Source of the DNA: Paenibacillus sp. ACRRY
Lineage (GTDB): Bacteria; Bacillota; Bacilli; Paenibacillales; Paenibacillaceae
Assembly: GCF_022346995.1 (NCBI RefSeq)
Contig: NZ_JAKRNM010000001.1
Coordinates: 992,001 to 1,056,000, forward strand
Direction: 5' to 3'
Length of the DNA: 64,000 nt
The notes beneath the pieces were generated by a model, which worked only from the letters and a program-made list of their open reading frames with translations, was not told the DNA's origin and ran no database searches. Of this stretch, positions 9,297-18,454 are shown one piece after another (within the stretch, counting starts at the first letter, position 1; each line of letters begins with the position of its first letter). The position numbers and the translations under genes are program-made.

Positions 9297-10685
9297 TTAA
9301 GCTTTCGGAGCAATCATTTTCGCCGGATCCACATACTGATCGAACTGCTCTTCGGTAAGCAACCCGGTCTGCAAAGCAGCCTCTTTCAGAGACAATCCTT
9401 CTTTGTGAGCCAGCTTCGCAATCTTGGCTGCATTCTCGTATCCAATGTGCGGATTAAGAGCAGTAACCAACATAAGCGAATTGTTCAGGTTATGTTCGAT
9501 TTGATCCAGATTAGGTTCAATACCTACTGCGCATTTATCGTTAAAAGCAATGATGGAGTCCGCAAGCAGTTGTACGGATTGGAGGAAATTGTAGATAATG
9601 ACCGGTTTGAACACATTCAGCTCAAAGTTACCCTGACTTGCCGCGAATCCGATGGCTGCATCGTTCCCCATCACTTGCGTTACAACCATTGTCAGTGCTT
9701 CGCTCTGGGTTGGATTCACTTTGCCCGGCATGATGGAACTTCCCGGTTCATTCTCTGGAATACGGATCTCTCCGAGTCCACTGCGCGGACCACTTGCAAG
9801 CCAGCGCACGTCATTGGCAATCTTCATCAGATCAGCTGCAAGCGCTTTAACAGCGCCATGAGCATAAACGACTTCATCATGACTTGTAAGTGCATGGAAT
9901 TTGTTCGGTGCCGATACAAAATCCTTACCTGTATGTTTTCCGATCTCCTTGGCTGTATAATCGCCAAAGTCAGGATGAGCATTGATTCCTGTTCCCACGG
10001 CGGTACCACCAATGGCCAGTTCCTTCATATAATGAACACTGTCACGAATCATGCGCTCACTCTTGTCCAGCATTGCTTCCCAGCCACTAATCTCCTGTCC
10101 GAGTGTGATAGGAGTAGCATCCTGCAGATGGGTACGACCAATTTTGATAATATCCTTGAAAGCTTCGGATTTGTCTGCAAAGGTGGATTTGAGTACAGCA
10201 ATCGCTGGCAAGAGCTGGTCTTCGACAGCAAGTACACCTGCAACATGCAGGGCTGTCGGGAACGTATCGTTGGAGCTCTGGGACATGTTAACATCGTCAT
10301 TCGGGTGCAAACGCTCTTCCTTGCCCTTCTGTTCAAGAAGTTGGTTACCCAAATTGGCGATGACTTCGTTCACATTCATATTGGATTGCGTGCCGCTTCC
10401 AGTCTGCCATACAACAAGCGGGAAATGATCGTCAATCCGACCGGCAATGATCTCGTCCGCTGCATAGGCAATCGCATCCGATTTGGCAGCAGACAGCTTG
10501 CCGAGCTTATGGTTGCTCGCTGCAGCACTCTTTTTCAAAATGGCAAGTGCACGAATGACTTCCATCGGCATATGCTCGTGACCAATCGGGAAGTTTTCCT
10601 TACTGCGCTGCGTCTGAGCTCCCCATAGTCTGTCTGCTGGTACCTTCATCTCTCCGAGCGTATCTCTTTCAATGCGGTATTCCAC
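9297..10685 (-). CDS. fumC: class II fumarate hydratase
   Basis: Cytosolic TCA-cycle enzyme interconverting fumarate and malate; 462 residues, full length. Seen: [16 protein letters not shown], the [19 protein letters not shown] block, [24 protein letters not shown], and the superfamily signature [11 protein letters not shown] with the catalytic Ser loop. A TTG at 10703 opens the longer frame but lies inside the ribosome-binding site GGAGGAGG; GTG 10685 sits 8 nt after it and gives the standard family N-terminus VEYRIERDT. Monocistronic, with its own terminator. Confidence 0.95.
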   Translation of the reverse strand: MEYRIERDTLGEMKVPADRLWGAQTQRSKENFPIGHEHMPMEVIRALAILKKSAAASNHKLGKLSAAKSDAIAYAADEIIAGRIDDHFPLVVWQTGSGTQSNMNVNEVIANLGNQLLEQKGKEERLHPNDDVNMSQSSNDTFPTALHVAGVLAVEDQLLPAIAVLKSTFADKSEAFKDIIKIGRTHLQDATPITLGQEISGWEAMLDKSERMIRDSVHYMKELAIGGTAVGTGINAHPDFGDYTAKEIGKHTGKDFVSAPNKFHALTSHDEVVYAHGAVKALAADLMKIANDVRWLASGPRSGLGEIRIPENEPGSSIMPGKVNPTQSEALTMVVTQVMGNDAAIGFAASQGNFELNVFKPVIIYNFLQSVQLLADSIIAFNDKCAVGIEPNLDQIEHNLNNSLMLVTALNPHIGYENAAKIAKLAHKEGLSLKEAALQTGLLTEEQFDQYVDPAKMIAPKA

Positions 10686-10834
10686 TTGATTTTCCTCCTC
10701 CAAAAAGATGAATTATGTCTCTCGAAAATTTAATTATCTTGTCATATTATACATGATTTTCGTTCAGGTTTTCACCTTTTCGACAAAATTGTAAGCGTAC
10801 ATCAAAACACGCAAATGATTATTGATCAATGAAT

Positions 10835-11839
10835 TTACGAGTAGATTGGATACAAACGACTGGCTTGTTCAAAGATCTCACCAGGCTCAAGTCCAATTAA
10901 TCCGATTTCTTCGGCTGGTAGGCCTTGTACATTCGGTGCATTAACCAAGTTCATTTGGGGTTCAGGACAGAAGAATCCACCTTCCGTGTTGTTGTTCCAG
11001 ATCATCCAGTGTTTGTAAGATGCTCCCACATCATAAACCAATTTATCCCCTGTACGTTGGTTCGTGAGCTCCATATAATTTCGACCATTCTGTGGTTCCG
11101 CTGTATAGTGATTATCCATGGATTCGAAGAATGGGCTGACACCTTCTGCCTTTAGTTTCTCCTCATTCGGTGAAAGCGGTTGAAATTGGCCAGTAGGCAA
11201 AGAACGTTCATTTAGCTCACGGCGCTGACCAATGGTGATTTTGGTGGTATAATCCGACACATCACTGTCGGGTACAAAGGCCACATTAATGGCTGTGTGG
11301 AACGCAAACAAATTGGGCATAAGCTCTTTCCCGTTATTGCGAACCTTCAGCTGTTGTTGAAGCCCTGTGCTGTCAAGAGAATAGCGAAGCGTTACCGTGA
11401 ACGTGAATGGCAAATATTGATGGAAAAGGTGTCCTTCTTTTATTTCTTGGCTCAGCAGGATATAACTCTCCAGTTCAGTCGTTCCATATCCTTCTACCTT
11501 CCATTCTGCTTCGTGCAAAAATCCGTGCAAATGATTGCCCGTAGCAGGTTCATTCACAGGTAATTGATAGATTTCGCCATTCCAAGGAAAGCGGCCATCT
11601 TCATATCGATTCGGTGGAGAAAGAACGGGAATGCCGTAAACGGCCGGAGCAGCCTTGAATGCATCCATATTATTCAAATCAGGTTCACGAAGATAGCGAT
11701 GACCGCGCTCTGTATCACGAAACGCAACCAGGTTAGCACCCACGCTTGGGATTACGGCCACCTCAAATTGATTGAATCGAAGCCATACCGCCGGAATTCC
11801 GCCAAATTGCTCCTCATACGCTGAATTCTGCTGTGTCAT
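10835..11839 (-). CDS. aldose 1-epimerase family protein
   Basis: 334-residue galactose-mutarotase-like protein. Seen: YGIPVLSPPNRYEDGRFPWNG near residue 70 (Arg of the sugar pocket), NHLHGFLHEAEW near 100 (His), a mid-protein FAFHTAINVAF (second His) and LVNAPNVQGLP with IGLIGLEPGE near the C-terminus (catalytic Glu region). Family members interconvert alpha and beta anomers of hexoses or modified sugars; the substrate cannot be read from sequence. ATG 11839 follows AGGAGG by 11 nt; the ATG at 11860 overlaps that site. No obvious terminator between this gene and fumC; it ends 150 bp upstream of fumC. Confidence 0.85.
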   Translation of the reverse strand: MTQQNSAYEEQFGGIPAVWLRFNQFEVAVIPSVGANLVAFRDTERGHRYLREPDLNNMDAFKAAPAVYGIPVLSPPNRYEDGRFPWNGEIYQLPVNEPATGNHLHGFLHEAEWKVEGYGTTELESYILLSQEIKEGHLFHQYLPFTFTVTLRYSLDSTGLQQQLKVRNNGKELMPNLFAFHTAINVAFVPDSDVSDYTTKITIGQRRELNERSLPTGQFQPLSPNEEKLKAEGVSPFFESMDNHYTAEPQNGRNYMELTNQRTGDKLVYDVGASYKHWMIWNNNTEGGFFCPEPQMNLVNAPNVQGLPAEEIGLIGLEPGEIFEQASRLYPIYS

Positions 11840-11947
11840 TGTTATATGTACCTCCTGCATACTAGGGTTATATTATACGGCTCGAATATATCATGACTGG
11901 GCACAAAATACCAATCTGTGATATAGAACATTTTCATCGTCAGGCGA

Positions 11948-11981
11948 CAAAAAAGACAGCTGCGCTGTCGGCGGCTGTCCT
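11948..11981 (-). terminator. terminator of MBL-fold hydrolase
   Basis: Minus-strand GGACAGC ... GCTGTC hairpin followed by TTTTTTGTCG, directly after the stop at 12004. Confidence 0.8.
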
Positions 11982-12003
11982 CTAAATGGCAATTCCGATT
12001 CGT

Positions 12004-12813
12004 TTAATCGACATATTTGCCGTGTTCCGGCACAGCATTCTGTTCGAAATTCATATCTAGCTGCTCAAGCGAATCACGCAAGAAATCACCTGTCAGCGAA
12101 TGTCCGTGCCCTGTGACCACTACGCGCGGCTCCAAGTTCCTGATTACATGAACGGATCGATGAGCCTCGTCCCAGTCCGTTGTAAAGTATGCAGGTGGGC
12201 CATGCATTTGTTCATCCTGCAGCAGCACACTCCATAGCGATTCCTGTTTTACCGAAATAATGGCGTCCCCCGCAATGAGGAAACGGTCCTCCTCGCGAAA
12301 GAGCGACACATGACCAGGTGTATGTCCTGGTGTGTGGATCCAGCGCCATCCAGGCATACCAGGTACCGTATGATTCTCCGGCAGGCTGAAGATACGATCA
12401 TCCAGGTTAATTGCTTCATTCGGATAGGCAAAAGACAATCTTGCCATCAGTCCCCCACCTACGGAAGGATCGGCTGGTGGATAATCTTTAAAGCCCGTTA
12501 AATAAGGTAACTCCAGTGAATGGGCAAAAACCGGCACACCCCAGAACTGTTCAAGCTCTATCACAGTACCTACATGGTCGAAATGACCATGTGTCAATAT
12601 GATGGCGGACGGTGGTCCCTGAAACCGTTCTGCAGCGATCCGCACAATATGATCTGTAAATCCCGCCATCCCGCTATCCACTAGAATCCAGTTCCTGCTT
12701 CCCGGTTCACCGATGAATACTACATTAACAAATAATGTACGCAGACTGAGGATATCATGCGCGACTTCTTCAAGCCCCGTCATTCCTGCTGTGATCAGAT
12801 TGTCAGATGTCAT
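12004..12813 (-). CDS. MBL-fold metallo-hydrolase
   Basis: 269-residue metallo-beta-lactamase-fold protein. The Zn site is complete: LTHGHFDHVG near residue 75 (HxHxDH), HTPGHTPGHVSLF near 160, FLIAGDAIIS near 180 (bridging Asp) and VVTGHGHSL near 240. No signal peptide, so cytosolic. The family covers glyoxalase II, lactonases, thiol dioxygenases and others; nothing in the sequence or context picks one. ATG 12813 follows GGGAGGT. Single-gene unit with its own terminator. Confidence 0.87.
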   Translation of the reverse strand: MTSDNLITAGMTGLEEVAHDILSLRTLFVNVVFIGEPGSRNWILVDSGMAGFTDHIVRIAAERFQGPPSAIILTHGHFDHVGTVIELEQFWGVPVFAHSLELPYLTGFKDYPPADPSVGGGLMARLSFAYPNEAINLDDRIFSLPENHTVPGMPGWRWIHTPGHTPGHVSLFREEDRFLIAGDAIISVKQESLWSVLLQDEQMHGPPAYFTTDWDEAHRSVHVIRNLEPRVVVTGHGHSLTGDFLRDSLEQLDMNFEQNAVPEHGKYVD

Positions 12814-12901
12814 CCACGGTTACCTCCCATTCAGGCGATTGTCCCTCTGTTTGCCATCCATAGACTGCCCCTTTTTGGGATATCTATTCCTCTCATCTAA
12901 T

Positions 12902-12942
12902 AAAAATTAGACGATGCATACCCGTTCGGGCACACACCGTCT
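12902..12942 (-). terminator. terminator of 90-residue acidic protein
   Basis: Minus-strand AGACG...GCCCG aa CGGG...CGTCT hairpin followed by AATTTTTATT, 48 bp beyond the stop at 12990. Confidence 0.65.
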
Positions 12943-12989
12943 AGTATAGTCTGTTCATTCACATAATAGAACAACTTCCTCTGTTCAGA

Positions 12990-13262
12990 TTATGCAGGAA
13001 AGGCATCCAAAGCCGCGTCAAGCAGCTTGTCATATACATCGTCGTCGTTTTCGAGCAGCTCGTCCATACGCAGAAGTTCTTCTTCATCACCGGATTGCTC
13101 CGTGAAATGGAGGCTATAATCCCAATCTTTGCCGTTCTTGCTCATGAACGTTACCTCATAAATGGACTTTTCCCCTTCTGCACGAAAAACGGTTGTTCCA
13201 ATATAGGATTTCTCGTCTTCCCGACGCATCTCGGCACGAATAATTTCGATATTCACCAACAT
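12990..13262 (-). CDS. small acidic conserved-looking protein, function unknown
   Basis: 90 residues, no family recognised. Predicted from the letters as alternating beta strands (NIEIIRAEMR, YIGTTVFRA, SIYEVTFMSK, WDYSLHF) followed by an acidic helical tail (DEEELLRMDELLENDDDVYDKLLDAAL). No signal peptide or membrane segment. The start is uncertain: ATG 13262 is only 3 nt from GGAG, whereas in-frame TTG 13259 and GTG 13256 have 6 and 9 nt spacing and GTG may be the true start. Divergent from the aminopeptidase genes, with its own terminator. Confidence 0.75.
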   Translation of the reverse strand: MLVNIEIIRAEMRREDEKSYIGTTVFRAEGEKSIYEVTFMSKNGKDWDYSLHFTEQSGDEEELLRMDELLENDDDVYDKLLDAALDAFPA

Positions 13263-13318
13263 ACACTCCTTTAATCTCTCATCTGTAACAGGTCTACAAC
13301 AATTATGGTAAACCTAGT

Positions 13319-13348
13319 TTGGTAATTATTATTGGTTAATTGTACAAT
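13319..13348 (+). promoter_or_regulatory. possible sigma-A promoter of the aminopeptidase pair
   Basis: TTGGTA at 13319-13324 and TACAAT at 13343-13348 with an 18-bp spacer, about 130 bp upstream of the first M29 gene. An AT-rich region makes chance matches likely. Confidence 0.4.
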
Positions 13349-13378
13349 ATATATCGTAGCAACGTATACCTTATTCAA

Positions 13379-13427
13379 ATGAAGGCCCTCGGGAGTATCC
13401 TTACATACATGAAATGAGGGCTTCATG
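13379..13427 (+). other. hairpin in aminopeptidase 5' leader
   Basis: Inverted repeat ATGAAGGCCCTC ... GAGGGCTTCAT with a ~25-nt loop in the leader, about 50 nt before the start of the first M29 aminopeptidase. It is not followed by a T-run, so it is not a terminator in this direction. No T-box motif is seen. Confidence 0.45.
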
Positions 13428-13476
13428 TTCCAGTGAACGAGCTACGAAAACCTTATATACAGGAGGAGAATATAGC

Positions 13477-14712
13477 ATGAATAATAATTTTGAGCTTCAT
13501 CTGCAGCAGTACGCGGAACTAGCTGTCAAGGTGGGAGTAAACGTCCATCCTGGACAAACACTCGTTGTAAATGCACCAATCACTGCAGCACATTTTGTAC
13601 GCAAGATCGTGAAGGCTGCCTATGAAACAGGTGCCAAGCTGGTCAAAGTAAACTGGAGTGATGAAACCGTAACACGTCTTCATTATGATCTCGCACCGGA
13701 TGAGGCATTCTCTATCGAACCAAAATGGTTTGCGGGCGAAATGACCGAACTCGTTGAAGAAGGTGCTGCCATCCTGCACGTCATCGCGGAGAACCCTGAT
13801 CTCTTAAATGGTGTGGCTCAAGAACGTATCGTGACCAGTCAAAAAGCGCGCGGAAAAGCACTGGAGAAATATCGTGCCTATCAGATGGCTGATAAATTCA
13901 GTTGGTCCATCGTTGCGGTCCCATCTCCAGAATGGGCTGCCAAAGTATTCCCGGATCTGCCTGCGGAGCAGCAAGTGGATAAGTTGTGGGATGTTATTTT
14001 CAAAACCGTTCGTATTGGCGAACAGGATGCTGTTTCCGAATGGAAAACACATTTGCAAAACCTGGATTCCCGTGCCGACCTGCTCAATACGAAAAAATAT
14101 AAAAAACTTCACTATACTGCCCCTGGAACGGATCTGACCATCGAGCTTCCTGAAGGACACATCTGGGTATCCGGTGGCAGTGTGAATGAACAGGGTCATG
14201 TCTTTATCGCCAACATGCCAACAGAGGAAGTATTTACGGCTCCGCTGAAAACGGGTGTCAATGGCACCGTTCGCAGCACCAAGCCACTGAGCTATGGTGG
14301 TAATCTGATCGATGGATTCTCTCTTACTTTCGAGAATGGCCGTATTGTAGATTTTACTGCCGAACAAGGACATGACGCCCTGCAAAATCTCATCGAAATG
14401 GATGAAGGTGCACACTATCTCGGTGAGGTAGCTCTTGTTCCTCATAAATCACCAATTTCCGATACGAACATTTTGTTCTATAACACCCTGTTTGATGAAA
14501 ATGCATCCAACCACTTGGCCATCGGTAATGCCTATGCATTCTGCCTGGAAGGCGGCAAAACCATGTCGAAGCAGGAACTGATCGATAATGGTTTGAACTC
14601 CAGCCTTACCCATGTGGATTTCATGGTTGGATCGGCTGACATGAACATTCACGGTGTCACTTCCGAAGGCAAAGAAGAACCGATCTTCCTGCAAGGTAAC
14701 TGGGCATTCTAA
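13477..14712 (+). CDS. M29-family aminopeptidase (first of tandem pair)
   Basis: 411-residue thermophilic-aminopeptidase (M29) protein, which releases N-terminal residues from peptides with a two-metal site in the cytosol. Seen: FELHLQQYAELAVKVGVNV at the N-terminus, LPEGHIWVSGGSVNEQG (~225), NMPTEEVFTAP with the metal-ligand Glu (~248), SYGGNLIDGFSLTFENGRIVDF (~275), HYLGEVALVP with Glu (~318), and NHLAIGNAYAFCLEGG plus THVDFMVGS with the remaining His/Asp ligands. ATG 13477 follows AGGAGGAG. A full-length paralogue follows after 83 bp, separated by a hairpin. Confidence 0.92.
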   Translation: MNNNFELHLQQYAELAVKVGVNVHPGQTLVVNAPITAAHFVRKIVKAAYETGAKLVKVNWSDETVTRLHYDLAPDEAFSIEPKWFAGEMTELVEEGAAILHVIAENPDLLNGVAQERIVTSQKARGKALEKYRAYQMADKFSWSIVAVPSPEWAAKVFPDLPAEQQVDKLWDVIFKTVRIGEQDAVSEWKTHLQNLDSRADLLNTKKYKKLHYTAPGTDLTIELPEGHIWVSGGSVNEQGHVFIANMPTEEVFTAPLKTGVNGTVRSTKPLSYGGNLIDGFSLTFENGRIVDFTAEQGHDALQNLIEMDEGAHYLGEVALVPHKSPISDTNILFYNTLFDENASNHLAIGNAYAFCLEGGKTMSKQELIDNGLNSSLTHVDFMVGSADMNIHGVTSEGKEEPIFLQGNWAF

Positions 14713-14728
14713 TTTTTTCGCTACATGG

Positions 14729-14754
14729 AGAGAGGAGATTACTCCTCTCTTTTC
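14729..14754 (+). terminator. hairpin between tandem aminopeptidases
   Basis: AGAGAGGAG / CTCCTCTCT stem with a 4-nt loop followed by TTTCCTG. The short T-run suggests partial termination, which would lower expression of the second gene. Confidence 0.6.
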
Positions 14755-14795
14755 CTGCGTAAGCAGGTAAAATTATAGATACGGAGGTCACTACC

Positions 14796-16028
14796 ATGTT
14801 AAGTTTTGAACAAAAATTGGATCGTTATGCCGAGCTGGCTGTCAAGGTGGGGGCCAATGTTCAACCTGGTCAAATTCTGGTCATCAGCGCCATGATCGAT
14901 ACAGCTGAATTTGTACGCCTGCTCGTTCGCAAAGCATACGAAGCCGGAGCCAAACAAGTCATCGTAAAATATGGAGATGAAACCGTCAATCGCCTAAGAT
15001 TCGAGATGGCTCCGCTGGAATCATTCCAGGAACCACCAAAGTGGCATGCTGCAGAGCTTGAAGAGCTGGCAGCGAACAATGCTGCCTTTTTGACTGTACT
15101 TTCATCAAGTCCAGATCTGCTCAAAGGGATCGATCCTGAACGAATTTCGACCCATCAGCGTACATATGGACAAGCCATGGCCAAATATCGACAGTATCAA
15201 CAGGCTGACAAAATGAGCTGGACAGGTGTAGCCTGCCCTTCACCGGACTGGGCTGCAAAAGTGTTCCCCGACCTGCCTGCTTCTGAGCAGATGAAGCAGC
15301 TATGGGAAGCCATTTTTGCCGCTGTCAGAGCAGATTTGGATCATCCAGTTGAAGCTTGGGAACATCATATTGATCTTTTGGAACATAAAGCGATAGCCCT
15401 AAACAGCAAAAAGTATAAAGCACTCCATTTTGTCTCTCCTGGAACGGATCTAACGGTTGAATTACCTGAAGGTCATATCTGGGCACAAGCAGGCAGTGTA
15501 AATGAACAAGGGACTCGCTTCGTAGCCAATATTCCGACAGAGGAAGTATTTACGGCTCCTAGCAAACACGGTGTCAACGGTACTGTGTCCAGCACCAAAC
15601 CGCTGAGTTATGGCGGAAGTATTATCGATCGTTTCTCTCTCACCTTCGAGAATGGCCGTATCGTTGATTTTCACGCGGAAGAAGGTCAAGACACACTGGA
15701 AAGATTAATTAGCATGGATGAAGGATCTCACTATCTTGGTGAGGTTGCACTTGTACCCTTCCATTCTCCGATCTCCGAGAGCGGCATTCTATATTACACG
15801 ACGTTGTATGATGAGAATGCTTCATGTCACCTCGCGATCGGCAGTTCCTATGCGTTCAATATGGAAGGTGGAAAAACCATGTCCTCCGAAGAACTTGCTT
15901 CTCGGGGCATGAATTCCAGCATTACGCATGTAGACTTCATGATGGGTTCTCCGGAGACCAATATTTACGGGATTACGGCAAGCGGAGAGCGGGAAGCAGT
16001 CTTCCTTAATGGAGATTGGGCATTTTAA
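14796..16028 (+). CDS. M29-family aminopeptidase (second of tandem pair)
   Basis: 410 residues, collinear with the preceding gene and sharing its diagnostic blocks: ELPEGHIWAQAGSVNEQG, NIPTEEVFTAP, LSYGGSIIDRFSLTFENGRIVDF, HYLGEVALVPF, CHLAIGSSYAFNMEGG and THVDFMMGS, so all metal ligands are kept. Differences cluster in the N-terminal half, where substrate selectivity could differ. ATG follows GGAGGT at 8 nt. The arrangement looks like an old tandem duplication with both copies still functional. Followed by a terminator. Confidence 0.92.
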   Translation: MLSFEQKLDRYAELAVKVGANVQPGQILVISAMIDTAEFVRLLVRKAYEAGAKQVIVKYGDETVNRLRFEMAPLESFQEPPKWHAAELEELAANNAAFLTVLSSSPDLLKGIDPERISTHQRTYGQAMAKYRQYQQADKMSWTGVACPSPDWAAKVFPDLPASEQMKQLWEAIFAAVRADLDHPVEAWEHHIDLLEHKAIALNSKKYKALHFVSPGTDLTVELPEGHIWAQAGSVNEQGTRFVANIPTEEVFTAPSKHGVNGTVSSTKPLSYGGSIIDRFSLTFENGRIVDFHAEEGQDTLERLISMDEGSHYLGEVALVPFHSPISESGILYYTTLYDENASCHLAIGSSYAFNMEGGKTMSSEELASRGMNSSITHVDFMMGSPETNIYGITASGEREAVFLNGDWAF

Positions 16029-16067
16029 GCTTTTTCCAATTCATAATCATGTTATATTGAAATTTTT

Positions 16068-16117
16068 AGGCTGTCTTGCAGACCAGATTGAGTGGTTTGG
16101 CGGACAGCCTCTTTTGG
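16068..16117 (+). terminator. terminator of aminopeptidase pair
   Basis: AGGCTGTC ... GACAGCCT stem with a long loop, followed by CTTTTGGTTT. Confidence 0.7.
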
Positions 16118-16236
16118 TTTCGGGGTTCACCTTTCTAAGGTTGTCATAGCAACCTCCCATTGTATCGTTTCCATATAATGTTGTAAAATGAAATGATACC
16201 AATGTTTGTGGATTGTTCACCAGAAAGGAGAACATC

Positions 16237-16827
16237 ATGGCCAATCGGCTTCAATTACTCTTGGCCTCAGATTTCCATAATTTGAGCCCCACACTTCAGG
16301 AAGAAGTGTATTACGAATACTATAATATGGTTCACGGACTCATCGTTTATATCATCAAGGAACGTGCTGCAGCAGAAGACATTATTCAGGAAGCATTCAT
16401 TAAAATTATTAAAAATAAACCCTCTTTCGAGAACGAAATCAAACTGAAAGCCTGGCTTAAGGTCGTCACCCGGAATACCGCCATTAATTATCTTAGAAAA
16501 AATAAAAATAACCGTAACCAACTGGATACGGATAGTGTTTTTATAGATATGGAGACGATCAATCAGACGGCAGCTTCCGTAGAGAGCACCGTGGAGACGC
16601 AAATGATGCAGGAATCTATTGAGTTCTATCTGGAGCAACTTAAACCGGAATACCGGGTATTAATAGAGCTGCGCTGGAAAGAAGGTCTCTCCTATCGGGA
16701 AATGGCTGAGCTGTTGGACACTTCGGAAGAAATTGTGAAACAACGTTTGTTCAGGGCCCGAGGCAGTATCAAGAAGCAATTACATAAGGAATGGGGTGGG
16801 ACCATTGAGCAAAGGCAAGTCAGATAG
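16237..16827 (+). CDS. ECF-type RNA polymerase sigma factor
   Basis: 196 residues with the ECF plan: region 2 (~25-90; YYNMVHGLIVYIIKERAAAEDIIQEAFIKI, then LKAWLKVVTRNTAINYLRK), a linker, and region 4 (~130-190; LKPEYRVLIELRWKEGLSYREMAELLDTSEEIVKQRLFRAR helix-turn-helix). ATG 16237 is preceded by AAAGGAG; an upstream GTG lacks one. The next gene overlaps it and encodes a membrane protein with the layout of an anti-sigma factor, so the pair is probably co-expressed and self-controlled. A hairpin (AAGGTTG / CAACCT) lies upstream at about 16138-16155; no clear ECF promoter could be assigned. Confidence 0.9.
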   Translation: MANRLQLLLASDFHNLSPTLQEEVYYEYYNMVHGLIVYIIKERAAAEDIIQEAFIKIIKNKPSFENEIKLKAWLKVVTRNTAINYLRKNKNNRNQLDTDSVFIDMETINQTAASVESTVETQMMQESIEFYLEQLKPEYRVLIELRWKEGLSYREMAELLDTSEEIVKQRLFRARGSIKKQLHKEWGGTIEQRQVR

Positions 16828-17764
16828 ACATATTGAGCATTATCATACAGAGCAGGAAGAAGAATATTTTGATGCCGCGTTTGATCTGGCCTTTGATGAG
16901 GCTTTCAATCAGGCTGTCTCTGCTACCCCTGCCCCCGACTCCCAGCAGATACATCAATCCTGGCTCCGTGTTCAAAAGGAAATTACCCGGATTGCCGTTA
17001 GAAAGAAAAGAATGCGTACCTTGAAATTATCCGTTGTGGTAGCTGCCTCCCTAACGATCGGGGGCGTCATTTTCAGTCTGCCCTCCGGAACGCAGGCCGT
17101 TTCCCCATTTGTTCAATCAATCAAGGATTGGGGCAATGGCATGAAATCCATCATTATTGAAGATCGCACCGCACAGCTTGGCGCAGATCCTTCTACCGCA
17201 AAAACACTCCCACCGCCTGAACCCGGACTTAACGAAGCTCCTATAATTGCTACTGGCGAGGAGGCCGAGAAGTTGCAAGAACAACCCGTGGAGAAAGACA
17301 TTTTATTTGATGATATCGTCGTAACGGAAGAAATAGCCCGCTCGGGATTCAATGGTGACTTTTTGTTGTCGAGAGCTATACCCGAGCGTTTTAAAGAGAT
17401 AAAATTTGAACTTACCGTGAATCCTGAAATTCCGTTTGATTCAGATGAGTATTATAAATCCGATCGTATGAGAGTCCGTTACACGGGTGATAGCGTGAAT
17501 GGTGAAGAACAAATTATTCAATTTGATTATTACCATGTTAAACCTGGGCAGGTCATCCAAGGGACCATGCTTCGTGAAACCAGTGTAGTCAAATTAGCTG
17601 ACGGTAGTGATGCTTTTGTATCCATCGGCCCGCCATATAATACCTTTCAGTGGATGATGGGTTCGGTCAACATGAGCTTGTTTGGAACGGTCACGAAGGA
17701 AGAAATGATTGCCATTGCCAATGACCTGCAGGAACAAAAATTCCCTGGCAGCACGAGACAATGA
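16796..17764 (+). CDS. membrane-anchored anti-sigma-like protein (DUF4367-type C-terminus)
   Basis: 322 residues. N-terminal ~75 residues are acidic and cytosolic, followed by a basic stretch and one transmembrane helix (LKLSVVVAASLTIGGVIF, ~77-95), then a ~220-residue extracytoplasmic part ending in a domain like DUF4367 (IIQFDYYHV, AFVSIGPPY, TKEEMIAIANDLQ). The topology and overlap with the ECF gene support an anti-sigma role; no classical zinc-binding anti-sigma motif (HxxxCxxC) is seen. Start is ambiguous: GTG 16796 (5 nt after AAGGA) or TTG 16805 (after GGTGGG); both overlap the sigma gene. Ends 1 bp before a convergent gene. Confidence 0.75.
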   Translation: MGPLSKGKSDRHIEHYHTEQEEEYFDAAFDLAFDEAFNQAVSATPAPDSQQIHQSWLRVQKEITRIAVRKKRMRTLKLSVVVAASLTIGGVIFSLPSGTQAVSPFVQSIKDWGNGMKSIIIEDRTAQLGADPSTAKTLPPPEPGLNEAPIIATGEEAEKLQEQPVEKDILFDDIVVTEEIARSGFNGDFLLSRAIPERFKEIKFELTVNPEIPFDSDEYYKSDRMRVRYTGDSVNGEEQIIQFDYYHVKPGQVIQGTMLRETSVVKLADGSDAFVSIGPPYNTFQWMMGSVNMSLFGTVTKEEMIAIANDLQEQKFPGSTRQ

Positions 17765-17765
17765 A

Positions 17766-18257
17766 TCAAAATAATACATTATTTGAAATATGGATTGTAT
17801 TTTCAGAATTCGTTCCGTCATTCGCAGTATGTGTGCTAACGACCCGGTAGTAATAACCTGTAATCACCGTCCAGCTCGACTGTGCTGACAGGGATTGTGT
17901 TTGTGTTTTACTTTTGGTACCAGACCGATACGTCACCCAATTTGAGCCCGTCCAGCGTTCCAGCCGGTAATCGACCTGAAGTGATTTCATTTCCTTGTAG
18001 GTGGTTGTTGATGTAGTGACGTTCGCTGTCAGCCCTCCTCCCGGAGAAACGTTCCCTGCTGCCTGATATATATACTTGAGAGCTGCCAGTGAGTGAACAG
18101 TTTGCTCCTCTGGCGGTGGTGGTGCAGTGAGTGCACCAGATACAATGTCAGGACTAGCTGCGGCAGTGCTGCCAACAGGAATGGATAGAATTGCAGGTAC
18201 CGATAATGCAGCAACGAAGGTGATTTTCAAAAGGGATGACAGACTCATTTTTAACAT
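17766..18257 (-). CDS. small secreted protein, function unknown
   Basis: 163 residues with a Sec signal peptide (basic start, LLKITFVAALSVPAILSIPVG, cleavage probably after the TAAA near residue 34). The mature part is Ser/Thr-rich with repeated polar strands (LTANVTTSTTTYKEMKSL, TKSKTQTQSLSAQSSWTVITG), suggesting a small beta-sandwich; no Cys. No family recognised. ATG 18257 follows GGAGGAGG. It converges on the anti-sigma-like gene with a 1-bp gap and no intervening terminator, so read-through antisense transcription between the two is possible. Confidence 0.75.
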   Translation of the reverse strand: MLKMSLSSLLKITFVAALSVPAILSIPVGSTAAASPDIVSGALTAPPPPEEQTVHSLAALKYIYQAAGNVSPGGGLTANVTTSTTTYKEMKSLQVDYRLERWTGSNWVTYRSGTKSKTQTQSLSAQSSWTVITGYYYRVVSTHTANDGTNSENTIHISNNVLF

Positions 18258-18331
18258 ATGTATTCCTCCTCCAATGTCATATTTGATTTTGTGTAAGGTA
18301 TAAACGGACAGAGTAGGTCATAGGTTTCAAA

Positions 18332-18376
18332 AATAAAAAAGACGCTCCGACCTTCATGTCGGTAGCGTCTTTTCTT
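18332..18376 (-). terminator. terminator of ABC-F gene
   Basis: Near-perfect stem AAAAGACGCT-a-CCGAC / GTCGG-a-GCGTCTTTT on the minus strand followed by TTATTTTT. A-run on the other side would let it work in both directions. Confidence 0.85.
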
Positions 18377-18454
18377 ACTGTGAAATCTGCAGCGTGAGTG
18401 AAACCTAAATATTTTCCATTTCGTATAGGCTTTAGAGAGTCATACCCACGTTAT

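Noticed and set aside
9405..10628. 407-residue open frame on the plus strand opposite fumC
   Set aside because: Shadow frame of a highly conserved gene; no ribosome-binding site and no recognisable domain.
13804..14445. 213-residue minus-strand frame opposite the first aminopeptidase
   Set aside because: Antisense shadow; the plus frame encodes a full M29 protein with all motifs.
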